Assembly: GCA_965248915.1 (NCBI GenBank)
Contig: OZ252216.1
Location: forward strand, 2,480,001-2,544,000
Length of the DNA stretch: 64,000 nt
Origin: CBDFLA01 sp965248915
GTDB lineage: Bacteria > Pseudomonadota > Alphaproteobacteria > M2410
Direction of reading: 5' to 3'
Below are positions 26,682 through 35,619 of the stretch, piece by piece. Numbering within the stretch: position 1 is the stretch's first letter; every line of letters starts with the position of its first letter. Made by a program: the position numbers and the translations under genes. The notes below the pieces were generated by a model. It had not been told where the DNA came from, did not search any database, and saw nothing but the letters and a program-made list of their open reading frames with translations.

Positions 26682-27908
26682 CTACACCGCCTTCAGTGCG
26701 TCAACAGGCACCACACGCGAGGCTTTAATCGCCGGCATAAGGCTGACAAGAAAGGCCGAAAACAACACAACGACCGCTGGTGCGCCGAGGGTGAGCAGCG
26801 ACACATCGCCCAAGATGCTGTCAAACGCAAAGCCCGCCACATCGACGCTCATACCAATCGGAATACCGTTCTTGGCCAAATAGAGGTTTGTAGGCAGGGC
26901 GAGAGCAAAGCCGAACAAGCAACCCAGTGACGCCAACATTAACGTCTCCACCACAATCATATTGAAAATCTGACGAGGGCGCGTGCCGATGGCTCTGAGA
27001 AGTCCAAACTCACGCATCCGCTCCAACATGCTCATGAGCACTGTGTTGAGAACACCGATGGCCACGATCGCAATGATTATCCCGACCGATACATAGTTGC
27101 CGTTCTTGTCAGCGGTCATTGTGCGATAAAACGCTTCTTCCACGACCTGCCAAGGAGCCACAGAGAGAACATCATTGTCCAGCTGTTCCGCAATACGCGA
27201 TGATACCTTTCGGGCCTTATCTGGATCCTCGGTAACAATCGCAATCTCATGCGCAACCGGCCCCATCGAAAGGAACCGCCGCGCCGCCTCTATCGACAAA
27301 TAGACGTTGAGGCGTTCTGCTGAGTCCTTTGTGCCAACAATCGCACCGACCATGAAGATGTCATTGGCAATCGAACCATCCGCGCCTTGGCCGATAAGGA
27401 TGAGTTCATCTCCCAAGCCGATTTTCAAATTCTGGGCAAGCGTTGCTCCAATCATCGCAACATCGTAACCGTCGGCTGAAGGCGCACCGGTGATGAAAGT
27501 CCCTTGCTTGACTTTGTTGCCCAAAAGGGAGGTCGCCACTTCACGCTCCAAATCAATACCAAAGACCTGGGCGATCGAGGATTTCTCCCCACCAAATGCC
27601 AACGTTGCTGTCAGAATTCTCGGCGTTGCTGACACCACGCCCGGAACTTGGTCCACGACGCTCAAGACCTCATCCACATTGTAGATGCGTTTGTAGATTG
27701 AGGGTTTATCAAGATAGTCGTCGGCGTGGATCTGGATGTGTCCGGTTTGGCTCCGGGTAAACACATCAATCATGTTGCCGTAGGAGCCCTCGGAAATGGA
27801 AATCGAGAAGGACGCCATGAAGTAACCAAACGTCATGGAAAGTCCCGTCAACAGACTGCGACGGCGCCAACGCATAATGTTTCGAATGGCAAGCTTAAGA
27901 AGTAACAT
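26682..27908 (-). CDS. FtsX/MacB-type ABC permease, paralogue
   Basis: 408 aa, same topology as the next gene: one N-terminal segment, extracytoplasmic domain, then three segments with RMREFGLLRAIGTRPRQIFNMI. Two non-identical permeases suggest a heterodimeric transporter of the LolCE kind. It follows the LolA-like gene by 15 nt. Confidence 0.9.
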   Translation of the reverse strand: MLLLKLAIRNIMRWRRRSLLTGLSMTFGYFMASFSISISEGSYGNMIDVFTRSQTGHIQIHADDYLDKPSIYKRIYNVDEVLSVVDQVPGVVSATPRILTATLAFGGEKSSIAQVFGIDLEREVATSLLGNKVKQGTFITGAPSADGYDVAMIGATLAQNLKIGLGDELILIGQGADGSIANDIFMVGAIVGTKDSAERLNVYLSIEAARRFLSMGPVAHEIAIVTEDPDKARKVSSRIAEQLDNDVLSVAPWQVVEEAFYRTMTADKNGNYVSVGIIIAIVAIGVLNTVLMSMLERMREFGLLRAIGTRPRQIFNMIVVETLMLASLGCLFGFALALPTNLYLAKNGIPIGMSVDVAGFAFDSILGDVSLLTLGAPAVVVLFSAFLVSLMPAIKASRVVPVDALKAV

Positions 27909-27923
27909 GCCTCACAAACGCCC

Positions 27924-28685
27924 CTAGTTGAAACGTTCTTTAAGATGACGCCAGGTGAAAATTTCCTCGTCAATCTCAACATCGATTTTGACATCATTGT
28001 AAACGATGACGGTCTTATGGCCTTGTTTGTTGAGCGGAATCATCTCAAGGCGCGCTGGGAGACGACGTCCGTTAAAGTCTTTGATTTCTAAGAACTTCAT
28101 TTGGCGAACTTGTTCACCGCGTTCATTGAAATACTGTTGCTCAATCGGCATGAGATCTTCGCGGTCCACAATCACCACAATCTTCGCCCAAACTGTCACT
28201 GTGTCCTCTTTGGGAACCAGGGTCAGGACATGGGTGGTCTCCGTATCTTCACGATCAATATTGTAATCATCGGCAAGAGACGACTCCTTCACCAAATCAT
28301 CATTGGTAAAGTCGGAGCCCATCCAAGAGCTCATCATCATTGATGGCGGGACTTTGATCGCTTTGTTGATCTTGGGATAGTACATCCACATCTCATCATC
28401 GAGCCTGAGGGTTGCAACACCGCGATCTTTCTTAGGTGAAAGAATGCGAATGAAGGTCTTCTCCATCCCGATGCTCCACACCTGCATCTCAAGCGCGCGC
28501 TCCCAATCCGGCGTTACGATCTCCATGGTGATGGAAACTTCACTCGATTCACCACGGTAGAGTTCATCCACTTTGCGCAGGAGGGCTTCTGCATCTTCAT
28601 CCGCTAGAGATGGTCCGCTCACCATCACCAGCAACAGAAACGCAGGAAGAAGGGCAATGCGCAGAAGAGAAGAAAAACGTGTCAT
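27924..28685 (-). CDS. LolA-like outer-membrane lipoprotein-sorting protein
   Basis: Periplasmic protein of 253 aa with a signal peptide ending near PSLADED. The segment KTFIRILSPKKDRGVATLRLDDEMWMYYPKINK-type core (read here at residues 75-110) and MMMSSWMGSDFTNDDLVKES place it in the LolA-like family (PF17131-type), which has a half-barrel for acyl chains. ATG 28685 is chosen over 28742 because TTAGGGA precedes it and the signal peptide starts there. Context with FtsX-type permeases suggests a dedicated lipid or lipoprotein route. Confidence 0.85.
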   Translation of the reverse strand: MTRFSSLLRIALLPAFLLLVMVSGPSLADEDAEALLRKVDELYRGESSEVSITMEIVTPDWERALEMQVWSIGMEKTFIRILSPKKDRGVATLRLDDEMWMYYPKINKAIKVPPSMMMSSWMGSDFTNDDLVKESSLADDYNIDREDTETTHVLTLVPKEDTVTVWAKIVVIVDREDLMPIEQQYFNERGEQVRQMKFLEIKDFNGRRLPARLEMIPLNKQGHKTVIVYNDVKIDVEIDEEIFTWRHLKERFN

Positions 28686-28747
28686 GAGTATCCCTAATCG
28701 TGGGCCACACCCACCAGGCCCAACCGGAGTAGACCATGGCAAGCGTC

Positions 28748-28771
28748 GCGACGCAAAATCGTTTGCGTCGC
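28748..28771. promoter_or_regulatory. Perfect palindrome upstream of the LolA-like operon
   Basis: GCGACGCAAA and TTTGCGTCGC form perfect 10-bp arms around ATCG, 63 nt before the LolA-like start. A further half-site GCGTCGC occurs at 28743 and near 28844. The position suits an operator of the envelope export operon. No T-run follows on the minus strand, so termination of the upstream gene is less likely. Confidence 0.55.
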
Positions 28772-28860
28772 AAACTTACCTCTCAAATATGGCTATTCGG
28801 AGGACGTGATTCAATGCCAAGCGGTTGCTTTTACTACGTCAATGCGTCGCAGGAAGGCCC

Positions 28861-30480
28861 TTAAGCTTCTGGAGGTGTAAAGAGCTCGGTGCAGGCCTGA
28901 AGCCCTTCCTCGTCGTCAAAATGTGACCCACAGATTTCGCCGTAACGCCCATTGACCCGGTCAAGAACAACTTGGCGATCTTCTGTTTCAGCCCACTTGG
29001 TAAGCGCCTTACCCACTCGCTTGACCGTCGACTTATTGCGCCCATGGAAAGGGTCGCTTTGCGCATCGAGCTCGCCAAGGACGGAAAGCGCTGCTGTTTC
29101 GATGGTCGTCGCATCATCGGCTTTCATACGCGTGAGACCATCCACATAGTAGGAGCCCCACTGCGCCCGCGTCGCCAACCCAGTCGAGGTGTTGTAGGCC
29201 TTTGCAAGCCACGCAACCGCCTCATCCGTTCTTTCCGCCTCTTCAGCAATGTCTGCTAGATCAAGCATCCAATAGAATCCGGTATCTGACTTCTCGAGCT
29301 CTGCTGTCAAGATTTCATTAGCCAAGTCCGCTTGGTCGGTATCGGTAAGGATGTAAAAGGCCATGTTGGTCGCAACGATTGCTTCATAAGCATCGGCCGC
29401 CCCAGCCCGCTCTCTTTCAACAGCTTCACGAGCGGCGATTTTGAACGACTCCGAAACCTTCCCATCTCTCAATTTCTGGAGGCCGATTTCACTCATATAG
29501 GTGCGAAGACGATCAGCCATGTTCGCAGCACCGTCCACTCTGAATGCCGCCAACCGATCCGCCCAAATTGAAATCAACTCTTCTCGTTGAGGGCTTCCCT
29601 CATCAGAGACCGCTTTGATAATGTTCTCAGAAGAATAAGCAACAAACGGCTGGTTCGCACTTGCAATGAGAGGTTTTTTGACAATCCCAACATATCGCTC
29701 AACGATTTCCGCTTTCGTCTCATCATCAAGCTCGACCTCTTCATCCGCAACCAAAGCATCTATATACCGCGTATCGAAACGGCTCTTCTCGACAATCAGA
29801 CCATCTGGCGTCACAGCGCTCATGCGTTTGAAGACTTCTGCCTTGTCGCGCTCGCCAAGTGCTTTGCCGCCGTCTTGTCCCCAAGAATAGTGCGCCAGCA
29901 AACGCGTCTCATTGAGATTAGGCGTATATCCCTCGTCCATAATACTCGCGACCAACTCGGAAACCGACCGCATATCATTGAGTGACCAGTCAAGAACGCT
30001 GGCATAAGCCTCAAGGTTCATACCGCCGGGAATTCGCGTCACTTCATCCCCTTGCGGATTAAAAACGATGAGCGTTGGATAACCACGCACGCCAAACTTT
30101 TCGCCATAGACCTGGGCCCGGTCCGTATCCCCATCAAGATAGACAGGAATGTAGAGCTTGGTCTTTTCGATAAAGTCGGAGCGTTTGAAAATGGTCGCCT
30201 TCAGTTGCGCGCAAGGCGGGCACCATTCCGCCCCCCAGTAGAGCAAGATCGGTGTGTCTTCCGCGGCCGATTGCGCAAAGGCCTCGTCGACGCTGCCCTC
30301 ATACCAGGCAATTTTGGCAACCGTATCATGGGTCACCTCATGCGATGCTTCCAACGCCTCGTCTTGAGCCGCAACTTCCACAGTTTCAACCGGCGTGTCT
30401 TGGCCGGTCCATGTGTAAACACCCCATGCACCCAGCGCCACCACGGCGGCTGCCGCAACTCCTAGAACCGTCTTATTCAT
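28861..30480 (-). CDS. Membrane-anchored thioredoxin-fold protein
   Basis: 539 aa. An N-terminal membrane segment (residues 5-24) is followed by a thioredoxin domain with the active site WCPPC (Cys87, Cys90) and a cis-Pro region RGYPTLIVF. The C-terminal 350 residues are helical and resemble the tail of DUF255/thioredoxin-like periplasmic proteins. It probably reduces or isomerises disulfides outside the cytoplasm. It lies upstream of the export operon, separated by the palindrome region. Confidence 0.8.
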   Translation of the reverse strand: MNKTVLGVAAAAVVALGAWGVYTWTGQDTPVETVEVAAQDEALEASHEVTHDTVAKIAWYEGSVDEAFAQSAAEDTPILLYWGAEWCPPCAQLKATIFKRSDFIEKTKLYIPVYLDGDTDRAQVYGEKFGVRGYPTLIVFNPQGDEVTRIPGGMNLEAYASVLDWSLNDMRSVSELVASIMDEGYTPNLNETRLLAHYSWGQDGGKALGERDKAEVFKRMSAVTPDGLIVEKSRFDTRYIDALVADEEVELDDETKAEIVERYVGIVKKPLIASANQPFVAYSSENIIKAVSDEGSPQREELISIWADRLAAFRVDGAANMADRLRTYMSEIGLQKLRDGKVSESFKIAAREAVERERAGAADAYEAIVATNMAFYILTDTDQADLANEILTAELEKSDTGFYWMLDLADIAEEAERTDEAVAWLAKAYNTSTGLATRAQWGSYYVDGLTRMKADDATTIETAALSVLGELDAQSDPFHGRNKSTVKRVGKALTKWAETEDRQVVLDRVNGRYGEICGSHFDDEEGLQACTELFTPPEA

Positions 30481-30562
30481 GCTGTCCTCATGCCTCAGGG
30501 CTCAAGGCCCGTTCCCTGGACTGAACAAACCACAATCGCGACAGATTCGCAAATTGGGACCT

Positions 30563-30868
30563 TCAGTCGCCAGCCTCATCCACACCAGGCAAGATCCACA
30601 GATTCTGTGTCGTAGAGATCTCTTCACGCAGCGCCTTGAGCTCTGCGTAGTCTGGATCGTTTAGGAACGCATTAATGGCGTCCGTACTTGGCCAACGCCA
30701 CATGACGACACGGGACGGCTTCCAGTCACCTGCAAGCACAACCGGATCTGCACCGCGTACCAGATATTCTCCCCCGTGCTTCTCGACAAGAGCCGGCACC
30801 TCTGTCTTGTATTTTTGGTAGCGCGCATCATCGTGAATATCGATATCGAAAATAAGATAGACGGACAT
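30563..30868 (-). CDS. DUF1330 domain protein
   Basis: 101 aa dimeric alpha/beta-barrel type protein. Core segments YQKYKTEVPALVEKHGGEYLVRG and FLNDPDYAELKALREE match DUF1330. Function of the family is not established. No linked pathway gene helps. Confidence 0.85.
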   Translation of the reverse strand: MSVYLIFDIDIHDDARYQKYKTEVPALVEKHGGEYLVRGADPVVLAGDWKPSRVVMWRWPSTDAINAFLNDPDYAELKALREEISTTQNLWILPGVDEAGD

Positions 30869-31108
30869 GAGTTCCCCTTCGCGAAATTTCTTTTCCTAGA
30901 GCAGGTGCAATGAGTAGCAGTCATAGCATCACTTCAGGCAGCACCTAAATCAACAACGCGCGATAAACTCAGATGGGCTCAACTATCAAGCGATCAGCCT
31001 TGTAGATTCACCTGAAAATGAGGCCAAGCAGAAGGAAAGGATGCCCTTGCCGCCAATGCGGAACCGACTATGATAAGGACAACAAAAAACGCAGGATCGG
31101 GGGATCAC
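30869..31108. other. 240-bp divergent intergenic region
   Basis: Lies between the DUF1330 gene (leftward) and the serine hydrolase gene (rightward), so it should hold two promoters. I see no clear operator, hairpin or small gene in it. Confidence 0.5.
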
Positions 31109-32416
31109 ATGAAACAACTGTCAATCGCACTCGCGGCGGTATGCCTAGGTCTATGGGGATGTGACGGCGACAGCCCTTCTGAAACAGACGCGAACGTTCA
31201 GGCGGAGCCAACACCAACCGAGATCACACGCGCCACACTGTTCGACCCGAACGAGATTGTTTGGTCCCACCAGCACATGGCGGAGATTTTTCCCGCCCGC
31301 ACAATCTCCAAAGCGCCCACTCAATCGACGCTCAAAGAAGCCCCCCTCTATATCGAAGGTCTCACCTATTCATTCGGCGGCGACACCCATTCATTCAAGA
31401 CCTTTTTGAAGCGTAACAATTCCCAAGGCATCGTCGTTCTCCATCAAGGCAACATCGTATATGAGCGCTACTTTGGAAAAGCGCACGAAGGAACACAATT
31501 TGCATCTTGGTCAGTTGCGAAGTCCATTACATCAACTCTTGTCGGGATCGCAATCGGTGACGGATTGATCTCTAGTGTGGATGACAGAGTGTCTGACTAC
31601 GTCACAGATCTCAAAGGGACGGCATATGAACATGTGACCGTTAAGCAAGTATTGCAGATGTCATCTGGCGTTGAGTTCAATGAGACGTATGAAGGCGATG
31701 ATGAGGCGGACATCATCACGTATTTCATGTCTACCATGTTCACAAACGCAGAACGCGCTAATGAGGCCGCCGCCTCTTTCCCGCGTGGACAAGAAGCCGG
31801 CACCACATTCAATTATAATACAGCCGAAACTCAAATTCTCGGATGGCTCTTAACTAAAGTCACTGGCAAGCCGTTATCTGAATATCTAGAGAAGAAGATC
31901 TGGCAACCTCTCGGCATGAGCCATGACGCAACCTGGCTTCTTGATCGCCCAGGCCGAGAAGGCATGGAGATGGCCGGTTGCTGCATCAATGCCAGCCTTC
32001 GTGACTACGCTAAAATTGGACAGCTCTATTTACAAGACGGTGTCTGGAATAATCTGCACATCCTCCCAAGAGGATGGGTCCTAGAAGCAACCACGCCGAG
32101 CGCGCCCCATCTGCAATTCACCGGTCGGCAAGATCCAGCTATTGGGTACCAATATCTCTGGTGGGTCCCAACGGAAGGAACTTACGTAGCGGAAGGCGTT
32201 CGCGGCCAATTCATCTATGTGGACCCTTCAGCCGAGATGGTGATCGCCAGCGCCGCGACTTGGCCAACCGCATGGTCTGACGAAAAGAGGCGAGAGGCCC
32301 ATGAAGCCTTCGCGGCCGTCGCTGATGTATTGCGAGATGAAGAACAAGAAGAGATGACATCCCAGACCATCGAGTTCAATGTATTGAACGCACCCGAGGA
32401 AAATCCAAAGCCCTAA
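31109..32416 (+). CDS. Lipoprotein serine hydrolase, class C beta-lactamase fold
   Basis: 435 aa. Lipobox LGLWGC is near residue 18, so the protein is probably membrane-anchored in the periplasm. The SxxK nucleophile motif is S135-V-A-K138, and FNYNTAETQ supplies the Tyr of the second motif. The domain resembles AmpC/EstB-type hydrolases (beta-lactamase PF00144), many of which are esterases or peptidases rather than true beta-lactamases. ATG 31109 follows GGGGGA. The class D gene begins 3 nt after its stop. Confidence 0.85.
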   Translation: MKQLSIALAAVCLGLWGCDGDSPSETDANVQAEPTPTEITRATLFDPNEIVWSHQHMAEIFPARTISKAPTQSTLKEAPLYIEGLTYSFGGDTHSFKTFLKRNNSQGIVVLHQGNIVYERYFGKAHEGTQFASWSVAKSITSTLVGIAIGDGLISSVDDRVSDYVTDLKGTAYEHVTVKQVLQMSSGVEFNETYEGDDEADIITYFMSTMFTNAERANEAAASFPRGQEAGTTFNYNTAETQILGWLLTKVTGKPLSEYLEKKIWQPLGMSHDATWLLDRPGREGMEMAGCCINASLRDYAKIGQLYLQDGVWNNLHILPRGWVLEATTPSAPHLQFTGRQDPAIGYQYLWWVPTEGTYVAEGVRGQFIYVDPSAEMVIASAATWPTAWSDEKRREAHEAFAAVADVLRDEEQEEMTSQTIEFNVLNAPEENPKP

Positions 32417-32419
32417 ATC

Positions 32420-33271
32420 ATGGTTCGAGACCCCATCAAGCGAAGCCGAAGAGAGCGCAAATGGTCCGTGATTTGCGTCGCATCCCTCACGATGTTGTGG
32501 CCGCAAGGCATTCAGGCAAGTGAGTTTGCCGGTCGCGTCGATGCCGTCGCCGCTGAAGTTCTGGCCGAAGAGGGGGTCGACGGAACCTTTGTCCTTTATG
32601 ATGAAAACGCAGGACACACTTACTACTCTAATGAGCCGCGTGCCCAACTCCCAAAACCCCCGGCGTCGACCTTCAAGATCCTAAACTCCATGGTGGCCCT
32701 CGAAGAAGCGATCGTCGCGAATGAGACAGAGGTGATCCCTTGGGACGGCAAGAAGCGCTTCTATGAGGCTTGGAACCAAGACCAAACGCTCGCAACCGCC
32801 TTTCGCCGGTCGGCCGTCTGGGCCTATCAATGGATAGCCCGCGAAGTCGGTCTGAAAAAAATGCAAACCCACATTGATGCGGTTGGATACGGCAATGGTG
32901 AGTTAGGGGAAGAAGTCGACTTGTTTTGGCTCGAAGGGCCGATGCTGATAACGCCGGAACAACAAGTTGAATTCATCCGTCGCATTTACAAAAACGACCT
33001 GCCCTTTTCTGAGCGCACCCTTGAAATCGTCAAGCACATCATGATCCGCGATCAAACCGATAACTACATCTTCCGTGGTAAAACCGGCTGGGCCATCCGC
33101 CGTGACCCCCAAGTCGGCTGGTTCGTGGGTTACCTCGAAACAAAAGATAACACTTACGCCTTCGCGCTTAATGTCGACATCCACGAGGATGGACGGGGCA
33201 AACCGCGCGAGCAAATGACACGAGACATTTTGGACGGTCTCGACCTCATGCTCTCTCCTCAAGAACAATAA
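32420..33271 (+). CDS. Class D (OXA-type) beta-lactamase
   Basis: Periplasmic serine beta-lactamase, 283 aa with a signal peptide ending near IQAS. All class D landmarks are present: S83-T-F-K86 (carbamylated-lysine motif), S131-A-V133, Y157-G-N159, the Trp of the omega loop region (W170) and K221-T-G223. Spacing matches OXA enzymes. It lies 3 nt from a class C-fold hydrolase, so the two are likely co-expressed. Whether it hydrolyses penicillins or carbapenems cannot be read from the sequence, and there is no mobile element next to it. Confidence 0.9.
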   Translation: MVRDPIKRSRRERKWSVICVASLTMLWPQGIQASEFAGRVDAVAAEVLAEEGVDGTFVLYDENAGHTYYSNEPRAQLPKPPASTFKILNSMVALEEAIVANETEVIPWDGKKRFYEAWNQDQTLATAFRRSAVWAYQWIAREVGLKKMQTHIDAVGYGNGELGEEVDLFWLEGPMLITPEQQVEFIRRIYKNDLPFSERTLEIVKHIMIRDQTDNYIFRGKTGWAIRRDPQVGWFVGYLETKDNTYAFALNVDIHEDGRGKPREQMTRDILDGLDLMLSPQEQ

Positions 33272-33295
33272 CAAAACCCTTTTCGGAGGAACCCC

Positions 33296-34516
33296 ATGGC
33301 CATCGATTTTACACTCACCCCCGAGCTCACAGAATTGCGCGCCCGCATTCGTGACTTCATTCAAAACACCGTCAAACCGCTGGAAGAAACGATCATTGAA
33401 GACGATCGCAAAACACTGATCGATGCTGTCGTCAAAATGCGAACCACCGCTCAAGAGCGCGGTCTTTGGTTACCGCACATGCCGGAGGAGTGGGGCGGTA
33501 TGGCACTCGGCCATGTAGAACTCGCCATGGTGTCGGCGGAGGCCGCCCGCACTCGCTTTGGCCCCTTCGCCATGAACTGCCAAGCCCCCGATGAAGGCAA
33601 CATGCACACGATGCTGCATTGGGGCACCGACGAACAAAAGGAAAAATACTTGCGTCCCTTGTGCGAAGGACGAAGTGCATCGTGCTTTGCCATGACCGAA
33701 CCCGAGGTCGCCGGCTCAGACCCTACGCTCATCCAAACCAAAGCGGTTCAAGACGGCGATGACTGGGTGATCAACGGACACAAGTGGTTCATCTCCCAAG
33801 CCCACCGCGCCAAGTTTGCGATCCTCATCGCTCGCACCGAAGAAGACCCCTCTATTCCCCAAGCCGCCAACACCGCCTTCATTGTCGATATCCCCTCAGA
33901 TGGTTGGGACGAAGTGCGCGAAGTGGAAACCATGCATGGGTCCACCGGCCATTCCGAGATCATCATCAAAGATTTGCGCGTACCCGACACGCAACGCCTC
34001 GGCGAGCGCGGCTTCGGCCACAAGCTCGGCCAATTTCGCTTAGGCCCGGCAAGGCTGGCTCACTGCATGCGTTGGATCGGTCAAGCCGAAACGGCACTGG
34101 AGATGATGGTCGACCGCGCCACCAAACGCTACGCCCACGGCTCTTACCTCTCAGACAAGCAAGGCATTCAATGGATGATCGCGGACTCCTCCATGGAGCT
34201 TTATCAATGCAAACTCATGGTCTTACATGCAGCACACAAGATCGACGCAGGCGACGAGTTCCGGTCCGAGGTTTCCATGGCCAAACACTTCGTGGCGAAT
34301 TCTCTGAACCGTATCATCGACCGCGCCATTCAAGTCCATGGCGCCTTGGGCTATTCGACCGACACGCCCCTCGCCCACATGTTCCAACAAGCCCGCTGGG
34401 CCCGCTTTGCCGATGGCGCCGATGAAATCCACCAAATGCAAATCGCCCACCGCACGATTCGGGCCTATCAAGAGACCGGTTCGGTGACGTCAGCGATTGG
34501 CGATCTGCCTGTTTGA
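33296..34516 (+). CDS. Acyl-CoA dehydrogenase (interrupted 3' neighbourhood)
   Basis: FAD-dependent alpha,beta-dehydrogenation of an acyl-CoA, 406 aa. The ACAD N-terminal domain, the FAD-binding stretch CFAMTEPEVAGSDPTL (near residue 130) and the C-terminal helical domain with VHGALGYSTDTPLAHM are intact. CGGAGG precedes the ATG. Its last 114 nt (34403-34516) recur in diverged form at 35497-35610, beyond a 980-bp insert. The enoyl-CoA hydratase gene beyond that points to fatty-acid or aromatic-acid beta-oxidation. Confidence 0.93.
   Translation: MAIDFTLTPELTELRARIRDFIQNTVKPLEETIIEDDRKTLIDAVVKMRTTAQERGLWLPHMPEEWGGMALGHVELAMVSAEAARTRFGPFAMNCQAPDEGNMHTMLHWGTDEQKEKYLRPLCEGRSASCFAMTEPEVAGSDPTLIQTKAVQDGDDWVINGHKWFISQAHRAKFAILIARTEEDPSIPQAANTAFIVDIPSDGWDEVREVETMHGSTGHSEIIIKDLRVPDTQRLGERGFGHKLGQFRLGPARLAHCMRWIGQAETALEMMVDRATKRYAHGSYLSDKQGIQWMIADSSMELYQCKLMVLHAAHKIDAGDEFRSEVSMAKHFVANSLNRIIDRAIQVHGALGYSTDTPLAHMFQQARWARFADGADEIHQMQIAHRTIRAYQETGSVTSAIGDLPV
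34403..34516 (+). repeat. ACAD 3' tail, proximal copy
   Basis: The last 38 codons (37 residues plus stop) of the ACAD gene. It matches 35497-35610 at 99 of 114 positions. Twelve of the 15 mismatches are at third codon positions and the encoded residues differ only at two sites (F/C and H/Q). Confidence 0.9.
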
Positions 34517-34577
34517 ATTCTTCTACTTGCTCTGCCAATTCCATAGGGTCCACGACGGTCAGGAACTTGCTTGTATC

Positions 34578-34593
34578 GTGTATAAGTATACAC
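34578..34593. promoter_or_regulatory. Inverted repeat in the cargo promoter region
   Basis: GTGTATA and TATACAC form perfect 7-bp arms around AG, ending 31 nt before the ATG of the secreted TPR gene. TATACA could also be a -10 hexamer. It is probably the promoter or operator of the insert gene. Confidence 0.4.
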
Positions 34594-34624
34594 TCTACCC
34601 TTATAAATTTGAGGGACTGCACTC

Positions 34625-35461
34625 ATGTTCATCCGACTCACATTCGCTCTACTGATCGCGCTTCTAATCCCAAAGGCCGAATTGTTTGCCCAAGACGACA
34701 CCAAGAATGAAACGGTTCGCGCGTTGGAGCAACAAGCTAACGACGCATACGACACAAGAAACTATTCCGAGGCGGTTCGCCTCTACAAGAAAGCTGTCTC
34801 ACTTCGGCCAAACGATGAAATCTCCTATGCCTCCCGAATCAACGGAGGGCGAGCAGCCATTTATATCGGCAAATACGAAGATTGCGTTGAACTCATTGGT
34901 GGATTGTTCGAGCTAGAGCCGGACCTTTACCGAATAAATTCAAGCGAGGAATTGCTTCGATGCTTACATCGATTGGATCGACGTGATGCAATCGATGTCG
35001 AAATCGAGCGACTAACTGACCTTTGGCATGATCTGCCGGATATGCAAAAGCAAAAAAAACAGGTGTTTGCTAGGGACACTTTCGAAGTCGGAGACTACAG
35101 GGTTGTCGCTTTCCAGTTCATTGAACCATCTGGCGACCACATGCGTCTGTTCATGTTTATGGCACAAAGGGTCGACGGAGGATTGCCGACGACAATCTCT
35201 CTCGGTTCTTACGAGGGTACGACACAAATGTCTCGACAAATGGAAGGAAGAGCCGATGACTGGCGACTGTGGCATCTCGATGAATACCAATGCAATCTCC
35301 ACAGCACACTGGGGTTCTTCGACAATGAACATCCGGACTATTACGAAACAAAGGCAATCGTAACGAAACGAATTGAGGGTGATCACAAAGATATATCGAC
35401 AACCGAGAAAACGGGGGCCTGCGGATTTATTCAATTTCTCTTGCCGCCTCAAAGTCAATAA
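34625..35461 (+). CDS. Secreted TPR-containing protein of insert 1
   Basis: 278 aa. A signal peptide is clear (residues 3-22, cleavage near AELFAQ). Residues 30-100 form TPR-like helices (NDAYDTRNYSEAVRLYKKAV). The C-terminal half, about 140-275, has no family I recognise and contains aromatic beta-like segments and two cysteines. GAGGGA precedes the ATG. It sits alone between two copies of the ACAD tail, so its presence is probably lineage-specific. Function unknown. Confidence 0.75.
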   Translation: MFIRLTFALLIALLIPKAELFAQDDTKNETVRALEQQANDAYDTRNYSEAVRLYKKAVSLRPNDEISYASRINGGRAAIYIGKYEDCVELIGGLFELEPDLYRINSSEELLRCLHRLDRRDAIDVEIERLTDLWHDLPDMQKQKKQVFARDTFEVGDYRVVAFQFIEPSGDHMRLFMFMAQRVDGGLPTTISLGSYEGTTQMSRQMEGRADDWRLWHLDEYQCNLHSTLGFFDNEHPDYYETKAIVTKRIEGDHKDISTTEKTGACGFIQFLLPPQSQ

Positions 35462-35496
35462 TGCCAGCGTTTCTAGGAAAATCTTCGTGACAGATT

Positions 35497-35610
35497 CGCT
35501 GTGCTGATGGCGCTGACGAAATCCACCAAATGCAAATCGCCCAACGCACGATTCGGGCCTATCAAGAAACCGGCTCTGTGACATCAGCGATTGGGGACTT
35601 GCCGGTCTAA
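35497..35610 (+). pseudogene. ACAD 3' tail, distal copy
   Basis: A 114-nt fragment ending in TAA that repeats the last 38 codons of the ACAD at 33296-34516. There is no start codon or upstream similarity, so it is not expressed as a gene. Its TAA lies 9 nt from the end of the convergent enoyl-CoA hydratase, the spacing one would expect for the native ACAD 3' end. Confidence 0.88.
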
Positions 35611-35619
35611 AGGAGACCT

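Larger units (their letters stand above)
34517..35496. mobile_element. Insert 1: 980-bp cargo block at an ACAD 3' end
   Basis: Begins directly after the ACAD stop and ends where the distal tail copy begins. Contains one gene (secreted TPR protein) with its own upstream region, including the inverted repeat GTGTATA-AG-TATACAC at 34578-34593. No integrase, transposase or terminal inverted repeats are present. The mobile nature is inferred from the flanking tail duplication. Confidence 0.6.

Noticed and set aside
31109..32416. Calling the serine hydrolase a true AmpC beta-lactamase
   Set aside because: The SxxK and Tyr motifs are shared by esterases and peptidases of the same fold, and the lipoprotein anchor is atypical of AmpC.
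34625..35461. Phage or transposase gene in insert 1
   Set aside because: The product has a signal peptide and TPR helices, with no recombinase motif.
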